Source: Triticum aestivum
Lineage: Eukaryota > Streptophyta > Magnoliopsida > Poales > Poaceae
Assembly: GCF_018294505.1 (NCBI RefSeq)
Contig: NC_057801.1
Location: 437,326,201 to 437,390,200 of the forward strand
Direction of reading: 5' to 3'
Length of the DNA: 64,000 nucleotides
Of this stretch, positions 54,855 through 64,000 are shown one piece after another (the first letter of the stretch is position 1; each line of letters begins with the position of its first letter). The notes under the pieces were generated by a model. The model was not told the origin of the DNA, did no database searches, and saw only the letters and a list, made by a program, of their open reading frames with translations. A program made the translations under genes and the position numbers.

Positions 54855-55860
54855 ATCTTCGTGAAAGTTTTTATTATATCCTTCTTGGATATCTATCACT
54901 TTGGAACTAATTTTCATGTGTTGCTTTTGATAAGCTCAAACAAATATAAGTGAAGATCATGAGCATAATTTTTGTTTCTCTCAAATTAATTTAAGTGAAG
55001 CAAGAGAGAATTTATTAAAGAATTTACTAACTCTCAAACAAATCTAAGTGAAGCAAGAGAGCATTTCTTAAAAAATACTAAAGCACGCCGTGCTAAAAAA
55101 GATATAAGTGAAGCACTAGAGCAATTCCATAGCTCATAAAAATTTAAGTGAAGCATAGAGAGCAATTCTAACAAGTCATGGCATAATTTTGGCTCTCTCA
55201 AATAGATGTATCCAGCAAGGATTCATGACTTAGAACACAAAGCAAAACAAGCAAAGACTCATATCATACAAGACGCCCCAAGCAAAACTCATAGTATGTG
55301 ACGAATAAAAATATAACTTCGAGTAAAATACCGATGGTTGTTAGAAGAAAGAGGGGATGCCACTCAGGGCATCCCCAAGCTTACTTGCTTGCTTCTCTTT
55401 GGATAATAGCTTGGGATTCCATGGGCATCCCCAAGATTAGGCTCTTCTTACTCCTTATTCCTTCATCCATCGTAACATCACCCAAAACTTGAAAACTTCA
55501 ATCACACAAAACTCAACAAAACCTTCGTGAGATCCGTTAGTATAAGAAAGAAAATCACTACTATAAGTACTGTTGCAAACCAATTCATATTTTATTCTTG
55601 CATTATATCTACTGTATTCCAACTTTTCTATGGAAAAAACTCATCGAAGAAAACCATAGAATCATCAAAACAAGCACACAACGCAAAGAAAACAGAATCT
55701 GTCAAAAACAGAACAGTCTGTAGCAACCTGAAAATTTGAATACTTCTGCAACTCCAAAAATTCTGAAAAATTAGGACAACCTGAGAAATTTTTATATCAA
55801 TCTTGTGTAAAAACTCAGAGCAAAAGCACGTTTATGTGATTTTTATATCAATCGTTGTAT
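54855..55860 (-). other. Internal non-coding region, continued
   Basis: Similar to 7242-8100: AAGTGAAGCA repeats, GCATCCCCAAG twice (55369, 55424), hairpin at 55353-55376, and CTGTCAAAAACAGAACAGTC. It ends abruptly at the LTR fragment, marking a deletion that removed the leader and any gag. Confidence 0.65.
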
Positions 55861-56443
55861 TTAGAATCAAACGAGAGAGAGGAATCCATCTAGCTACTAA
55901 CTACGGACCCATAGGTCTACAAAGAACTACTCACGCGTCATCGGAGAGGCACCAATGGACATGATGCACCCCTTCGTGATGGTGTCTAGATTGGATCTGG
56001 TGGTTCTGGAACTTGAGGCGGCTGGAATTGATTTTCGTCGACTCCCCTAGGGTTTTTGGAATATTGGGGTATTTATAGAGCAAAGAGGCGGTTCAGTGGG
56101 CACCCGAGGTGGACACAACCCACCTGGGCGTGCCTGGGCCTCCAGGCATGCCCTGGTGGGTTGTGCTCCCCTCGGAGCACCCCCAGGCGCTTCTCCGACC
56201 CACTGGATGTCTTCTGGTCCAAGAAAATCCACAAAAAGAATCGATGTGTTTGGACTCCGTTTGGTATTGATTTCCTGTGATGTAAAAAACATGCAAAAAA
56301 CAACAACTGGCACTTGGCACGATGTCAATAGGTTAGTACCAAAAATGATATAAAATGACTATAAAATGATTGTAAAACATCCAAGAATGATAATATAACA
56401 AGATGGAACGATAAAAAATTGTAGATACGTTGGAGACGTATCA
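55861..56443 (-). repeat. 5' LTR, first ~583 bp only
   Basis: Aligns with 51465-52045. The remaining ~1 kb of LTR and the primer-binding site were deleted. Confidence 0.8.
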
Positions 56444-56486
56444 GCGCACAACTTAAGATGACTTATTCACCTAGACGGAGGGAGTA

Positions 56487-56859
56487 CATTCATGGTGGTC
56501 TAGAAAAATAAACAAAATCGATACTCAAAAACTAATTCTTAAAGATCATTTCTTGCAAAGCACAATAAGTGTTATTCCTTCACAAGTTTTGGATGCAGGT
56601 TGAATAGTTGAACACTTTTGTTTGCAAAAGATACCTTTTTATATATTTCACCTGGATGTTTGTGAGCTCTAGAGAAGAAATAATATCCAAAGAAACCTCT
56701 TGATGCTCACTACACATGAGATGACCCCCACATACTTTGTCAAAATAAACAACTCCCCGATCAATGCATTTCACATTCCATGCAACTCACGGGAACCTTA
56801 CTATATATATAGTACGACCATAAATTTAATTAACATTATATATAGTACGATAAATGCTC
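56487..56859. other. Unassigned AT-rich sequence
   Basis: No gene or repeat recognised. CTATATATATAGTACG and TATATATAGTACG occur at 56802 and 56839. Confidence 0.3.
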
Positions 56860-57005
56860 ATGCATGTAACCAAAAATTATATCATTGAAAACTATGTTCA
56901 AATATGAATCCAACAATATAGTTATTGTTGACATGCACTAACATTTTGTCAGTTAAATCTTTAGTCAAATTCAATGGGGGACTAATAAACCACGACCGAG
57001 GTAGT
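56860..57005. mobile_element. Stowaway-like MITE, right half
   Basis: GAAAACTATGTTCAAATATG to GACTAATAAACCACGACCGA then GGTAG, followed by TA. The left half is missing. Confidence 0.6.
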
Positions 57006-57246
57006 ACTAGTGTAGTGGGCGGCGCTGCACGGGAGTCTCACTCCGCTCGTGGCGCGGCAGTAAAGCCGTCATATCACAAAACCCCACCACTCCTAGTAAT
57101 AAGTGGTCTAGTAAAATAAACGGACAAGCAACCATCACATCCCTCTTTATTTTTTGCACTTCATCTCTCTGCATTTACGTTGTCCGGTTCATCTCACACA
57201 CTTGATCCCTAGCTACTACTCCTAGTATCCCTAGCTACTACTCCTA

Positions 57247-57606
57247 GGGCCAGTTCTTTTGGCGGCTTAAAAAATAAGCTGTCTCTTCCCACCTTTTCCC
57301 ATAAGACTAGTCACAGTGGAGAGTAACATAAGGCACCTCACTCATTCATTTGGCCTTCTAAACTACTACCTCTCTCCTGGTTTATTAGTCACCATCGTAA
57401 TTTGTGCTAAATTGTGACCAAAGATTTAACTGATAAAATGTTAGTGCATGTCAACAAAAGTTATATAATTTTTTGTGACATGCATAAACATTCCATTAGT
57501 TAAATTTATTGTCAAAATTTGACACATATTACAATGGGGACTAATAAACCAGGATGGAGATAGTAGTTATGGGATTACTAATCTAGAAGCCTAAAAGAAT
57601 TGGCCC
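57247..57606. mobile_element. MITE with GGGCCAGTTCTTTT termini
   Basis: The left end GGGCCAGTTCTTTTGG pairs with the right end (inverted GGGCCAATTCTTTTAGG). Possible 3-bp duplication CTA/CTG. It holds a nested Stowaway (57366-57563). Confidence 0.6.
57366..57563. mobile_element. Stowaway MITE, 198 bp, complete
   Basis: CTACCTCTCTCCTGGTTTAT to ATAAACCAGGATGGAGATAG, inverted ends, flanked by TA (57364-57365, 57564-57565). Confidence 0.75.
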
Positions 57607-58158
57607 CTGGTACTCCTAGTAGTAGTACTCATGTTGGAGTTCCAATTGCACGGCACAACTTGTTAGACAAAAAAATTTGATACAGGGTGTACGAAGCGGT
57701 TTGGGAATTTGCATGCCTTCCCGACCAGTGAGATACTCCGTACAAAGTATGATAAAGAAATAACCACAGAGAAGGAAGCTATAAGTAAGCAATCAATCGA
57801 GCATTTTTGCATTTCTTTTGCGTTGAATCGTTTCACAAGCTTGACTAGTGCTGTTTTTCTACTTTTACCAAAACCGCATCATAATGTTAAAACGTGCATT
57901 TGCACGTACATAAGTAATAGTAGTAGCATAGTCTGCAAGCATGTATAGAGAGACGTGTAGTGTGATATATAGTTAAGTTTGTGCTATATGCACGTACGTA
58001 CAAAATGCACACGGATACACAAGGTTTCCAAACTTATCCTTTTACATACTTAATTAAGGACGTTAATAATTCCCGAACGTTCAGGATTTATCATTTGCAT
58101 CCCAAAACTAATGAGATCGCCTTACGAAACTAAATTATTCCTAATAAAAGTCACGACG
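57607..58158. other. Unassigned sequence
   Basis: AT-rich with several AGTAGTA words. No coding signal. Confidence 0.3.
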
Positions 58159-58962
58159 CTAGCAGGAGTGCTTGCGGCATGCCACGAGTGCCCTGGTGCG
58201 CGGTCGTTTCCCAGCGTGCCGACACAACGCCTCTTCCTCAGTCTCGCAACTCGCGAGGTGCTGATTGGCGGCTTGCTGGCGGGCGAGCGCAATCTCACCG
58301 GTGTGGTGATCCGGTGCCAACAGGTACTCCTCGCTGGAAGCATGCACCCGGTCCACGTACTGCCAAGCATAGATGTGGCGCTTGGGCCCAGCTGCACTCA
58401 GGGCTTTGGCAGGCGTCCTCCGCCACCCTCATGGCCCTCGCACGAGCCTTCTGCCAAAGAGCCAATTGCCTGACTCTCTCGGACATGACATAGACCTGTC
58501 AGTCAGCATGCCTTGCGGCGCGCTTTTCTTCCTTTGGCCTTCTTCTAAGCCTCTATTTTGGCGCGCTCTGCCGGAGGCAAAGCCTCCCACAAGGCGACCT
58601 CAATTTCTTTCCAAAGCTCCTCAAGGCTGGGGGGGCTCGGCAGGCGGTGCGACGTTCTCCTTGTAGCGGGGAGCCGACGCGTCCTTCGACACACATGCTG
58701 GCAAGACTGGGGACACCGACGCGTCCACCTCGATGTGTCGCTGCGAGGAGCGGAACACCAACGCGTCCTCCTCGACTAGTGGCGGCGAGGAACGGAACAA
58801 CGACGCGTGACCGTCCGCGCGGTGCAGCGAGGGGGCGCCTAGGGCTTGGGAGGGGCGATGCCGTGGTGGTCGATGTGAGAGGGAGGGGGAGGAGATAGCG
58901 ATGAACGTGAGAGTTCTTCTGAATTCCATGGGAGGCGCAGTATTTATAGCAAGCAATGGCAC
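58159..58962 (-). pseudogene. Degraded gene of unknown function
   Basis: Biased coding sequence in several frames on the minus strand. Frame 1 (to 58621) has three diverged ~15-residue units of the type ASLFRSSPPLVEEDALVF, matched at DNA level by ACGCGTC recurring about every 48 bp. After shifts, ELWKEIEVALWEALPPAERA, then ERVRQLALWQKARARAMRVA and WQYVDRVHASSEEYLLAPDH follow, each ending in a stop or frame change. A TATA-like CTATAAATAC (minus, ~58942-58951) overlaps the most upstream ATG, so the true start is unclear. No family recognised. Confidence 0.4.
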
Positions 58963-59120
58963 ACCTACGTAAGATATGTTGCATGATTAACATAGCAGCT
59001 ACGTGGGCATATTTGTTGGAGTAAATTACGGGGGAGGGAAGGGGTGGAAATATTGCTGGTCACAATGGATTGGACGAGCGTGGTGGGAGGGTCATGCATG
59101 CAGATTTGGTATTGTATATA
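58963..59120. other. Short unassigned spacer
   Basis: Upstream of the degraded gene; no feature recognised apart from one copy of TCATGCATGCAGA at 59092. Confidence 0.3.
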
Positions 59121-59330
59121 TTGATGTACGTCTACTTTGACCAAACTTATAGAAAAATGTATCAACATTCACAATGTAAAATCAATATTTTTATACTCAA
59201 TTCGAAGTCTAGTTTCATAAAATATATATTTGGTATTGTAAATTGATATTTTTAGTATAAATTTGGTCAAAAACTTTGCAAACTTTGACTTGACACAAAT
59301 CTTACGGGGAGTAAAAAGGACCAAAGGGAG
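59121..59330. mobile_element. Stowaway-like MITE, one end only
   Basis: The right end GGACCAAAGGGAG before TA (inverted CTCCCTTTGGTCC), and inner TTTGACTTGACACAAATCTT and TTTGACCAAACTTATAG. No matching left terminus. TCATGCATGCAGA flanks it at 59092-59104 and 59333-59345. Confidence 0.55.
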
Positions 59331-59728
59331 TATCATGCATGCAGAGTAGGCAAAAAAAATGCTCATTTATAACCATTCGAAGTCTCAAAGGGCGCAATCG
59401 TGCAAGGGAGGCGAAGGTCGTGGGAGGCGCGCCGGTTGACGGAATTAAGTGAAGTTACATGCACGTGTCGACATGGCGTGTGAACACGCAGAAGCTATAC
59501 CGTCATGCCTACGATATGGGTCTAGTAGACATGACATCTAGTGGGTCCCGCATAGTACTCAAGAACTCTTTGGGGGCATGCATCCATTTATCCATCGGGC
59601 AAGCCACCACCCCACGCCATTTGCACACCCACTTGTCCCTATCTTCTACCTTACAACAGTTTGCTCCCAGTCGTCCCGTCCTTCCACATTACACCAGTTC
59701 AACTTCTCCTAACCCGCCTCCAAAATCC

Positions 59729-60451
59729 ATGGCCTCCCAAATCTACATGATCGCCACTGAGTACCAGGTTAGAATCATCACCGGTGATGAGTTCATCGTC
59801 ATATACACCCGTAGATCCGCGGCGGTGGAAGCATGCCTTGCTTGCTTCCTACGCATGTTCAAAAGTTCAAAGGATGAGTGGGTCGCTGGGCTAGATGTTG
59901 AGTACACCACAGTCCTAGAAAGTGAGAAGCTTCTAAAGGAGGCAGAGAACAAGAAGCCTGTCGTGATCAAGGTTTGTGCACATAATGTGTGCTTGGTCTA
60001 TCACATATGCCATGCCGACGTTAGGTGCCAGGAATTTGGGTTCTTACTCAAGGACAAAAGTGTGAAATTCGTTACTGTAGACTTTATGAATGATAGGAGA
60101 GTCCTGCGTCGGATAGGCCTCGTTGTAGGCCAGCCCTTCGATCTCCAGAAGGCAAGCCTGGTGTCCTCCTCTCAGCCTTAAATGCTGACCCTGGCAGCAA
60201 CCATGATTGATCCTTCGTACGCTCAACTGAAGAAACCTCACCCGGATTTTCATAGTGCATGGGAGACGAAGACAATAGATGAAGATCACATCATGTACGC
60301 AGCAATGGATGCCTACCTTTGTTTAAATATCTACAAGGATTGGATGAAGAAGCAGAGCCTAGTGTCCGGTTCAAGCAAAGAAGTGTCCGCGAAGAGGAAG
60401 AGGAAGAGGGATGAGGACGAAGTCGAGGACGTGGACTCGGACTCCGAGTAA
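59729..60451 (+). pseudogene. DEDDy 3'-5' exonuclease (WRN exonuclease-like) with one in-frame stop
   Basis: Intronless frame from ATG 59729 to TAA 60449, 240 codons, broken only by TAA at codon 151 (60179-60181). The DnaQ-type exonuclease motifs are all present. Exo I is GLDVEYTT (D56, E58). Exo II is FVTVDFMNDRRVLRRIG (D122). Exo III is HIMYAAMDAYLCLNIY (Y190, D194). The C-terminus is a basic-acidic tail (KRKRKRDEDEVEDVDSDSE) that may be a nuclear signal. The family trims 3' ends of nucleic acids. The truncated product would lack Exo III and be inactive. CAA (Gln) to TAA is the simplest cause; the ATG right after the stop is fortuitous. The frame also extends upstream to 59459, but ATG 59729 suits the domain start better. 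Confidence 0.75.
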
Positions 60452-61829
60452 GGTGGCAGTGCCGTTGCTAATGTTGGTTCTACTGCAGTGTCAAGCGGAC
60501 TAGTTGCTTAGTTTTATTTTAGGGGTGTGTTGGCTGAGCCCCCAGCAGAATGATGTTTATGTTCTTTCTCGTTATTTGAACTCTTTAGTACATACAGTAG
60601 TACTAGTATGTCTTACTACTATTGATCTTGTAGTTGGTACTACTGCTCGTATCTTCGCATTCCTACTGTACTTAATATGTACTAGTAGTATAATTTGGGT
60701 TAGCCGATTTGTGAAAGAAGTTCGACGGAGCGAAGGAAGAAGACGGCAGAGAAGCTACCCCAGTATCTATATTAGGATGGCAGGGTGCCCATGATTTATC
60801 TTATGAGTGTTGGGTGTGGAATGCAGTTCGCCGGAAAAAATGGATCGTTCCCGGGGTTAAACGGATGGCGGGGGTGAGGGCAGGGCAGTGGCTTGTGGTT
60901 CAGGGGAGGGCGGGGCGGCGGCGGCATGCGGTTAGGCCTGTGGCGGGCTGACGTCTCGATGCATGAGAGAGAAGATGGACATTGCATCAATTTCAGAGGT
61001 TGAAGAAGCCCTTTTGGCCGTCCATGTTGCATCCAACGGCTCACAATAGTCGTCTAATCCAAATTGTTCCTCCAGATTGCAGGATCCACGTGGCATTCAA
61101 GGTCTCGAAGGTAGATTTCATGTCCGCGCACGGTTTGCGGGCTCGGCGCGGGCGCGACCGGCTTCCGCCGTGAAAGCCACCATGCGCGCCGCGCGGGCGG
61201 AGACAACAATGACACGCTAGCTCCTCCTCATTGGCGTGCTGGAGCACACGCTCATCCTCCTCTTCGTATGTTGCGGGCATAGACGCGGCTCCACTAGTTG
61301 CTCGCGTTCTTGGCAGCGCGGCGGCATCACGAGGAGGGACTGCAGACGACGTGAGCGAGCGAGCCTTCGGCTTCATGGCACGGGGATGGCGGGGACACGG
61401 TGGTGATGGGAGAGAAATGGTCAGACAAAGCAGGCGGGCACCGACATGCGCAACGGCGGCGGCGGCATATTGATGAGTGCGTGTATGGGAGCTTAGTTTA
61501 GTTTTATGTAGGGTTGGTCAAACTTAAAAGAACATCGCACTAGTAAACATAAACATTAGACTGAGGCAGCGCTTATACTACCATATTAGTTAGCACAGCA
61601 TCGATAGGAATCTTGTGCAAGTGCGTGCACCGCGGCCGCGCGGTCGATCGAACGGTGTGTCACCATGTCGCGCTCGAAGGCCATCCACCGAACGTTTTTG
61701 TGTGTGTGAAAACAATCCCCGAATATTACTCTACTTTTTTTCCTGGAAAAGTTCTTCACGCTACATTATTTCCATATATTTGAATTTAGCTTCAGTTCGT
61801 GCTTATTTGGATTTGGATGTTTTAGGTGC
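60452..61829. other. 3' flank and unassigned sequence
   Basis: AT-rich 3' flank to ~60790, then GC-richer sequence (60840-61450) with short open frames on both strands and no recognised domain. GAGCCGTTGGATGC-like text near 61030 (minus) recalls plant promoter DNA, but nothing firm. Confidence 0.3.
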
Positions 61830-62042
61830 GCCCTAGTTTTTTAATATTGATTCTGTGTGTGTGACTAGAGAGAACGTGTGTATGTGTCCATATGTGTGTT
61901 GTGGCAGAAGGGAAATGTCGAACGGTGTGCGTGTGATAGAGACATAGAGAGGTGCGAATGTGCAAATGATCATGCATGAGTGAGACATAGAGAGATTCCG
62001 ATACGTTTTGTATACACGAGAGAACGGTCTTCTATTTATACT

Positions 62043-62072
<30 letters not shown>
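62043..62072. repeat. Microsatellite (TG)9 then (AG)6
   Basis: Simple repeat read directly. Confidence 0.95.
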
Positions 62073-62073
<1 letters not shown>

Positions 62074-62310
62074 AGCATCCGTAACACAACAACCATCTCT
62101 CTCGATTCGTCCGTCCCTCGCACGATCGCATGTAACACATGCATCAACAAACACATTTTGACACCCTCACCCGGCCCCTGCCCACCTCAAGACCCTCACA
62201 TCGCTTTCTATCTCGCACGCACAATCTCTTCGTGAAAACCCTATTTAGCATGTAGCTTTCCGTCACATACACACACATTCTCTCCATAGGTTTGATTTAT
62301 CTCAATATCT

Positions 62311-62311
<1 letters not shown>

Positions 62312-62363
<52 letters not shown>
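62312..62363. repeat. Microsatellite (AC)26
   Basis: Uninterrupted 52-bp dinucleotide run; likely length-polymorphic. Confidence 0.97.
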
Positions 62364-62366
<3 letters not shown>

Positions 62367-62417
62367 GCACACACTCCCCCTTCCCTGAGCACACAATTTA
62401 TCCCCATCCAAGGTTAT

Positions 62418-62558
62418 ATGGCAACCACTCTCACTTGTGCTTCTCTGCACCCCATCATGCACACCACCTCAATCTTCAAAGAGGGCATCGAGGAGATCAA
62501 AGACGGCGACCACACTGCACTAGAGAATGCGGGGCCATTTGGAAGCAGGATGATGTGA
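62418..62558 (+). CDS. Possible small ORF, 46 residues
   Basis: ATG 62418 to TGA 62556. Begins MATTLTCASLHPIMHTTSIF and continues with an acidic EGIEEIKDGDHT stretch. Codon context is unremarkable, and no homology or upstream promoter is evident. Could be chance or an exon remnant. Confidence 0.15.
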   Translation: MATTLTCASLHPIMHTTSIFKEGIEEIKDGDHTALENAGPFGSRMM

Positions 62559-63192
62559 CGACGGCTGACTGACTCCTCCCCCCTCTCTCCCCTCGCATAA
62601 AATTATCAATCCCTCAACCCACGAGATCCTTCCCCTCTCGTCCATGTCTTTCCAGCTCTCTCATCAAACCCATTGTCTCTTCTCCTTCCACGTGTACAAA
62701 ATCCGGATGCACAAGCATCTCACGTATATTACATGTCCCCATCTTTCTCACAGACCTAACTTCTCTCTCTCTCTCTCTCTCTAGGTTTGTCTCCTACTCT
62801 CTCTCCCACATACATACTCTCTCGCCCACATACATACAATCTTTCCCGCCCTATCTGCTCCATCTTTGCAAGCTCTCTCTACATGTTTCATTCACACATT
62901 GGGATGTGTTCAAAATGTTTCTTTTATAATGGATCATGTATAGTTATGGTTGGTTTTGTTGCATCCTACAAAGTAATAACTATGAAATGCATTTGGATTT
63001 TCATTGGAATGGGATTATGTGAGTTTGAGCATATTGTGAAGTACTATAGACCTCGTATACATCTTGGAATTCAATAATGATTCTAACTATTGAATTGTAT
63101 AAACCATTAAATTCAAAGTCAGTAGCCTAATATATTTATTTCATGATTACAACAAATGATTAATTCCACTACAAACTAAGAAAAAATGTGTA
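62559..63192. other. Unassigned pyrimidine-rich then AT-rich sequence
   Basis: Includes (TC)10 at 62762-62782 and repeats of CTCTC(G/C)CCACATACATAC near 62800-62835. No gene supported. Confidence 0.35.
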
Positions 63193-63448
63193 CTCCCTCT
63201 GTTTTTATTCAAGTCCGCGTACTAGCATTGGTCAAAGTCAAGTTTTGTAAACTCTCACCAAGTTTATAACCAAAAATACTAACATATATAATAACAAATA
63301 AATACCATTAGATTCATTATTGAATGTACTTTCACATCATACGTATTTGTTATGGTAAATATTTATATTTTTCTATAAACTTGGTCAAACTTTAGGAAGT
63401 TTGACTTCGGTCAAACCTAATATGCAGAGTTAATAAAAACGGATGGAG
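63193..63448. mobile_element. Stowaway MITE, 256 bp, complete
   Basis: CTCCCTCTGTTTTTATTCAA to TTAATAAAAACGGATGGAG, inverted ends, flanked by TA (63191-63192, 63449-63450). Internal GGTCAAAGTCAAG and AAACTTGGTCAAAC. Confidence 0.85.
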
Positions 63449-63450
63449 TA

Positions 63451-63935
63451 CTAGTAGTTACTAGTATGACTAACTACTAGTACTACTCGCTAGTTGCTTA
63501 GCCCAATCACCCAACACGCCAAACGGGGAGTTTAGTGTTACAAAATTTTGAGGTTGGCGGGAAAATGTCCCGTGACCCTGATTCGAGCAGTGCGAAGTTA
63601 CCATCGTACCCTTCGGAATAGGCCTACGGATGATGGTTGGTAGGGGGTTGTTTTCGTAACTTCAGGTTCACCCTACCCAGCCAACCCTGAATACTCCCCA
63701 TTTTCTATCCCCACCGCAAAATAGACTTCTCCACGGCACCGTAGCCTTCGTGCTCCTCCCCTTCTACATCGGTGCACTCGTCCACCGCAAAGCATCTGCC
63801 TCGTAGACAACGTCGTACGCCGCATTGGAGCCGGTCCACCATCATCGTCGTACACGGAACCTCTTCCCCGGCACCATCTTCCATGGTCTCGTCTGCTTCC
63901 CGGAAGCCGACGCGAAGCACAGAAGCACCACCATC
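63451..63935 (+). other. Possible 5' region of a gene at the right edge
   Basis: From ~63690 the sequence becomes C-rich with CACC/CGTCG words like a plant leader. No TATA box clearly placed. Confidence 0.25.
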
Positions 63936-64000
63936 ATGGACAATGAACTGACTCTCGTTGCCGACCATGATGCACAGAGGCCGCCGCAACCATCGTACTC
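63936..64000 (+). CDS. Possible gene start, cut by window edge
   Basis: CACCATCATGG gives a good start context. The frame MDNELTLVADHDAQRPPQPS stays open to the edge. Too short to identify. Confidence 0.25.
   Translation, partial: MDNELTLVADHDAQRPPQPSY

Larger units (their letters stand above)
50466..56443 (-). mobile_element. Older non-autonomous Gypsy element with deleted 5' part
   Basis: Minus-strand order: truncated 5' LTR (56443-55861), internal sequence (55860-52046, holding a solo LTR), 3' LTR (52045-50466). Flanks GTACA (50461-50465) and GCGCA (56444-56448) each differ by one base from GTGCA, the sequence expected in the interrupted Stowaway. Over ~580 shared bp the LTRs differ at roughly 49 sites (~8.5%), suggesting over 3 million years, older than the other dated elements. 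No gag or pol remains. Confidence 0.8.
49927..56484. mobile_element. Stowaway MITE interrupted by two insertions
   Basis: The left end ATCCCTCTGTCTAGGTGTAT matches, inverted, the right end (CTCCCTCCGTCTAGGTGAAT, 56484 inward). TA flanks both sides (49925-49926, 56485-56486). Removing the Tourist MITE (49949-50228) and the Gypsy element (50466-56443) leaves about 300 bp, a normal Stowaway size. Confidence 0.8.

Noticed and set aside
61041..61376. 111-residue minus-strand frame
   Set aside because: No domain or conserved motif, and overlapping frames on the other strand are equally open.
62787..63077. 96-residue plus-strand frame
   Set aside because: AT-rich, mixed composition, no domain, begins in a CT-rich simple-repeat tract.

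Overview
The window looks like intergenic DNA from a Triticeae grass (wheat, barley, goatgrass group). Almost every base belongs to a recognisable plant transposable element: an Angela/WIS-like Copia element, Ty3/Gypsy elements with TGATACGTC-type LTRs, CACTA transposons, and Stowaway and Tourist MITEs. Family names are recalled from knowledge of Triticeae repeats, not from a search. No intact conventional host gene is certain. No rRNA, tRNA or CRISPR array was seen.

Left nest (1-24194). Five insertions sit one inside another, and only their right halves lie in the window. A CACTA element (right end at 24194) is broken at 15630 by a Gypsy element whose LTR is 14765-15629. That LTR is broken at 14765 by a second Gypsy element (LTR 13247-14764; gag, protease and start of RT down to 11033). 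This is broken at 11033 by a third Gypsy-type element (LTR 9458-11032; gag-like ORF 8412-9224). That is broken at 7242 by a Copia element (5' LTR 5507-7241, start of the 3' LTR at 1-337). All four retrotransposons read on the minus strand. The CACTA part carries a proline/alanine-rich ORF, a ~503-bp tandem array, two broken ORFs and a spliced B3-domain gene fragment.

Middle (24300-48903). A second CACTA-like end (24300) is split by a complete Gypsy element on the plus strand (24865-34480, target duplication AGATG/AGGTG). It has a gag-protease frame, only a relic of RT, and an antisense gene before the 3' LTR. A second complete Gypsy element (35236-48328, perfect duplication CTACT) has gag, protease, RT, RNase H and integrase plus its own antisense gene. 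It sits inside a small inverted-repeat transposon (35062-48568). LTR divergence of about 3% in both suggests insertion roughly 1.2 million years ago, taking 1.3e-8 substitutions per site per year. All 15 in-frame stops I could place in these two elements are TAG or TGA, never TAA.

Right part (48904-64000). This part is less repetitive and holds gene remnants: a 5'-truncated SINA-type ubiquitin ligase (48924-49643), a degraded minus-strand gene (58159-58962), and a DEDDy 3'-5' exonuclease (59729-60451) complete except for one in-frame TAA. A possible gene start lies at the right edge. Between them a Stowaway MITE (49927-56484) holds a Tourist MITE and a Gypsy element (50466-56443), which itself holds a solo LTR (53295-54854, perfect ATCTT duplication).
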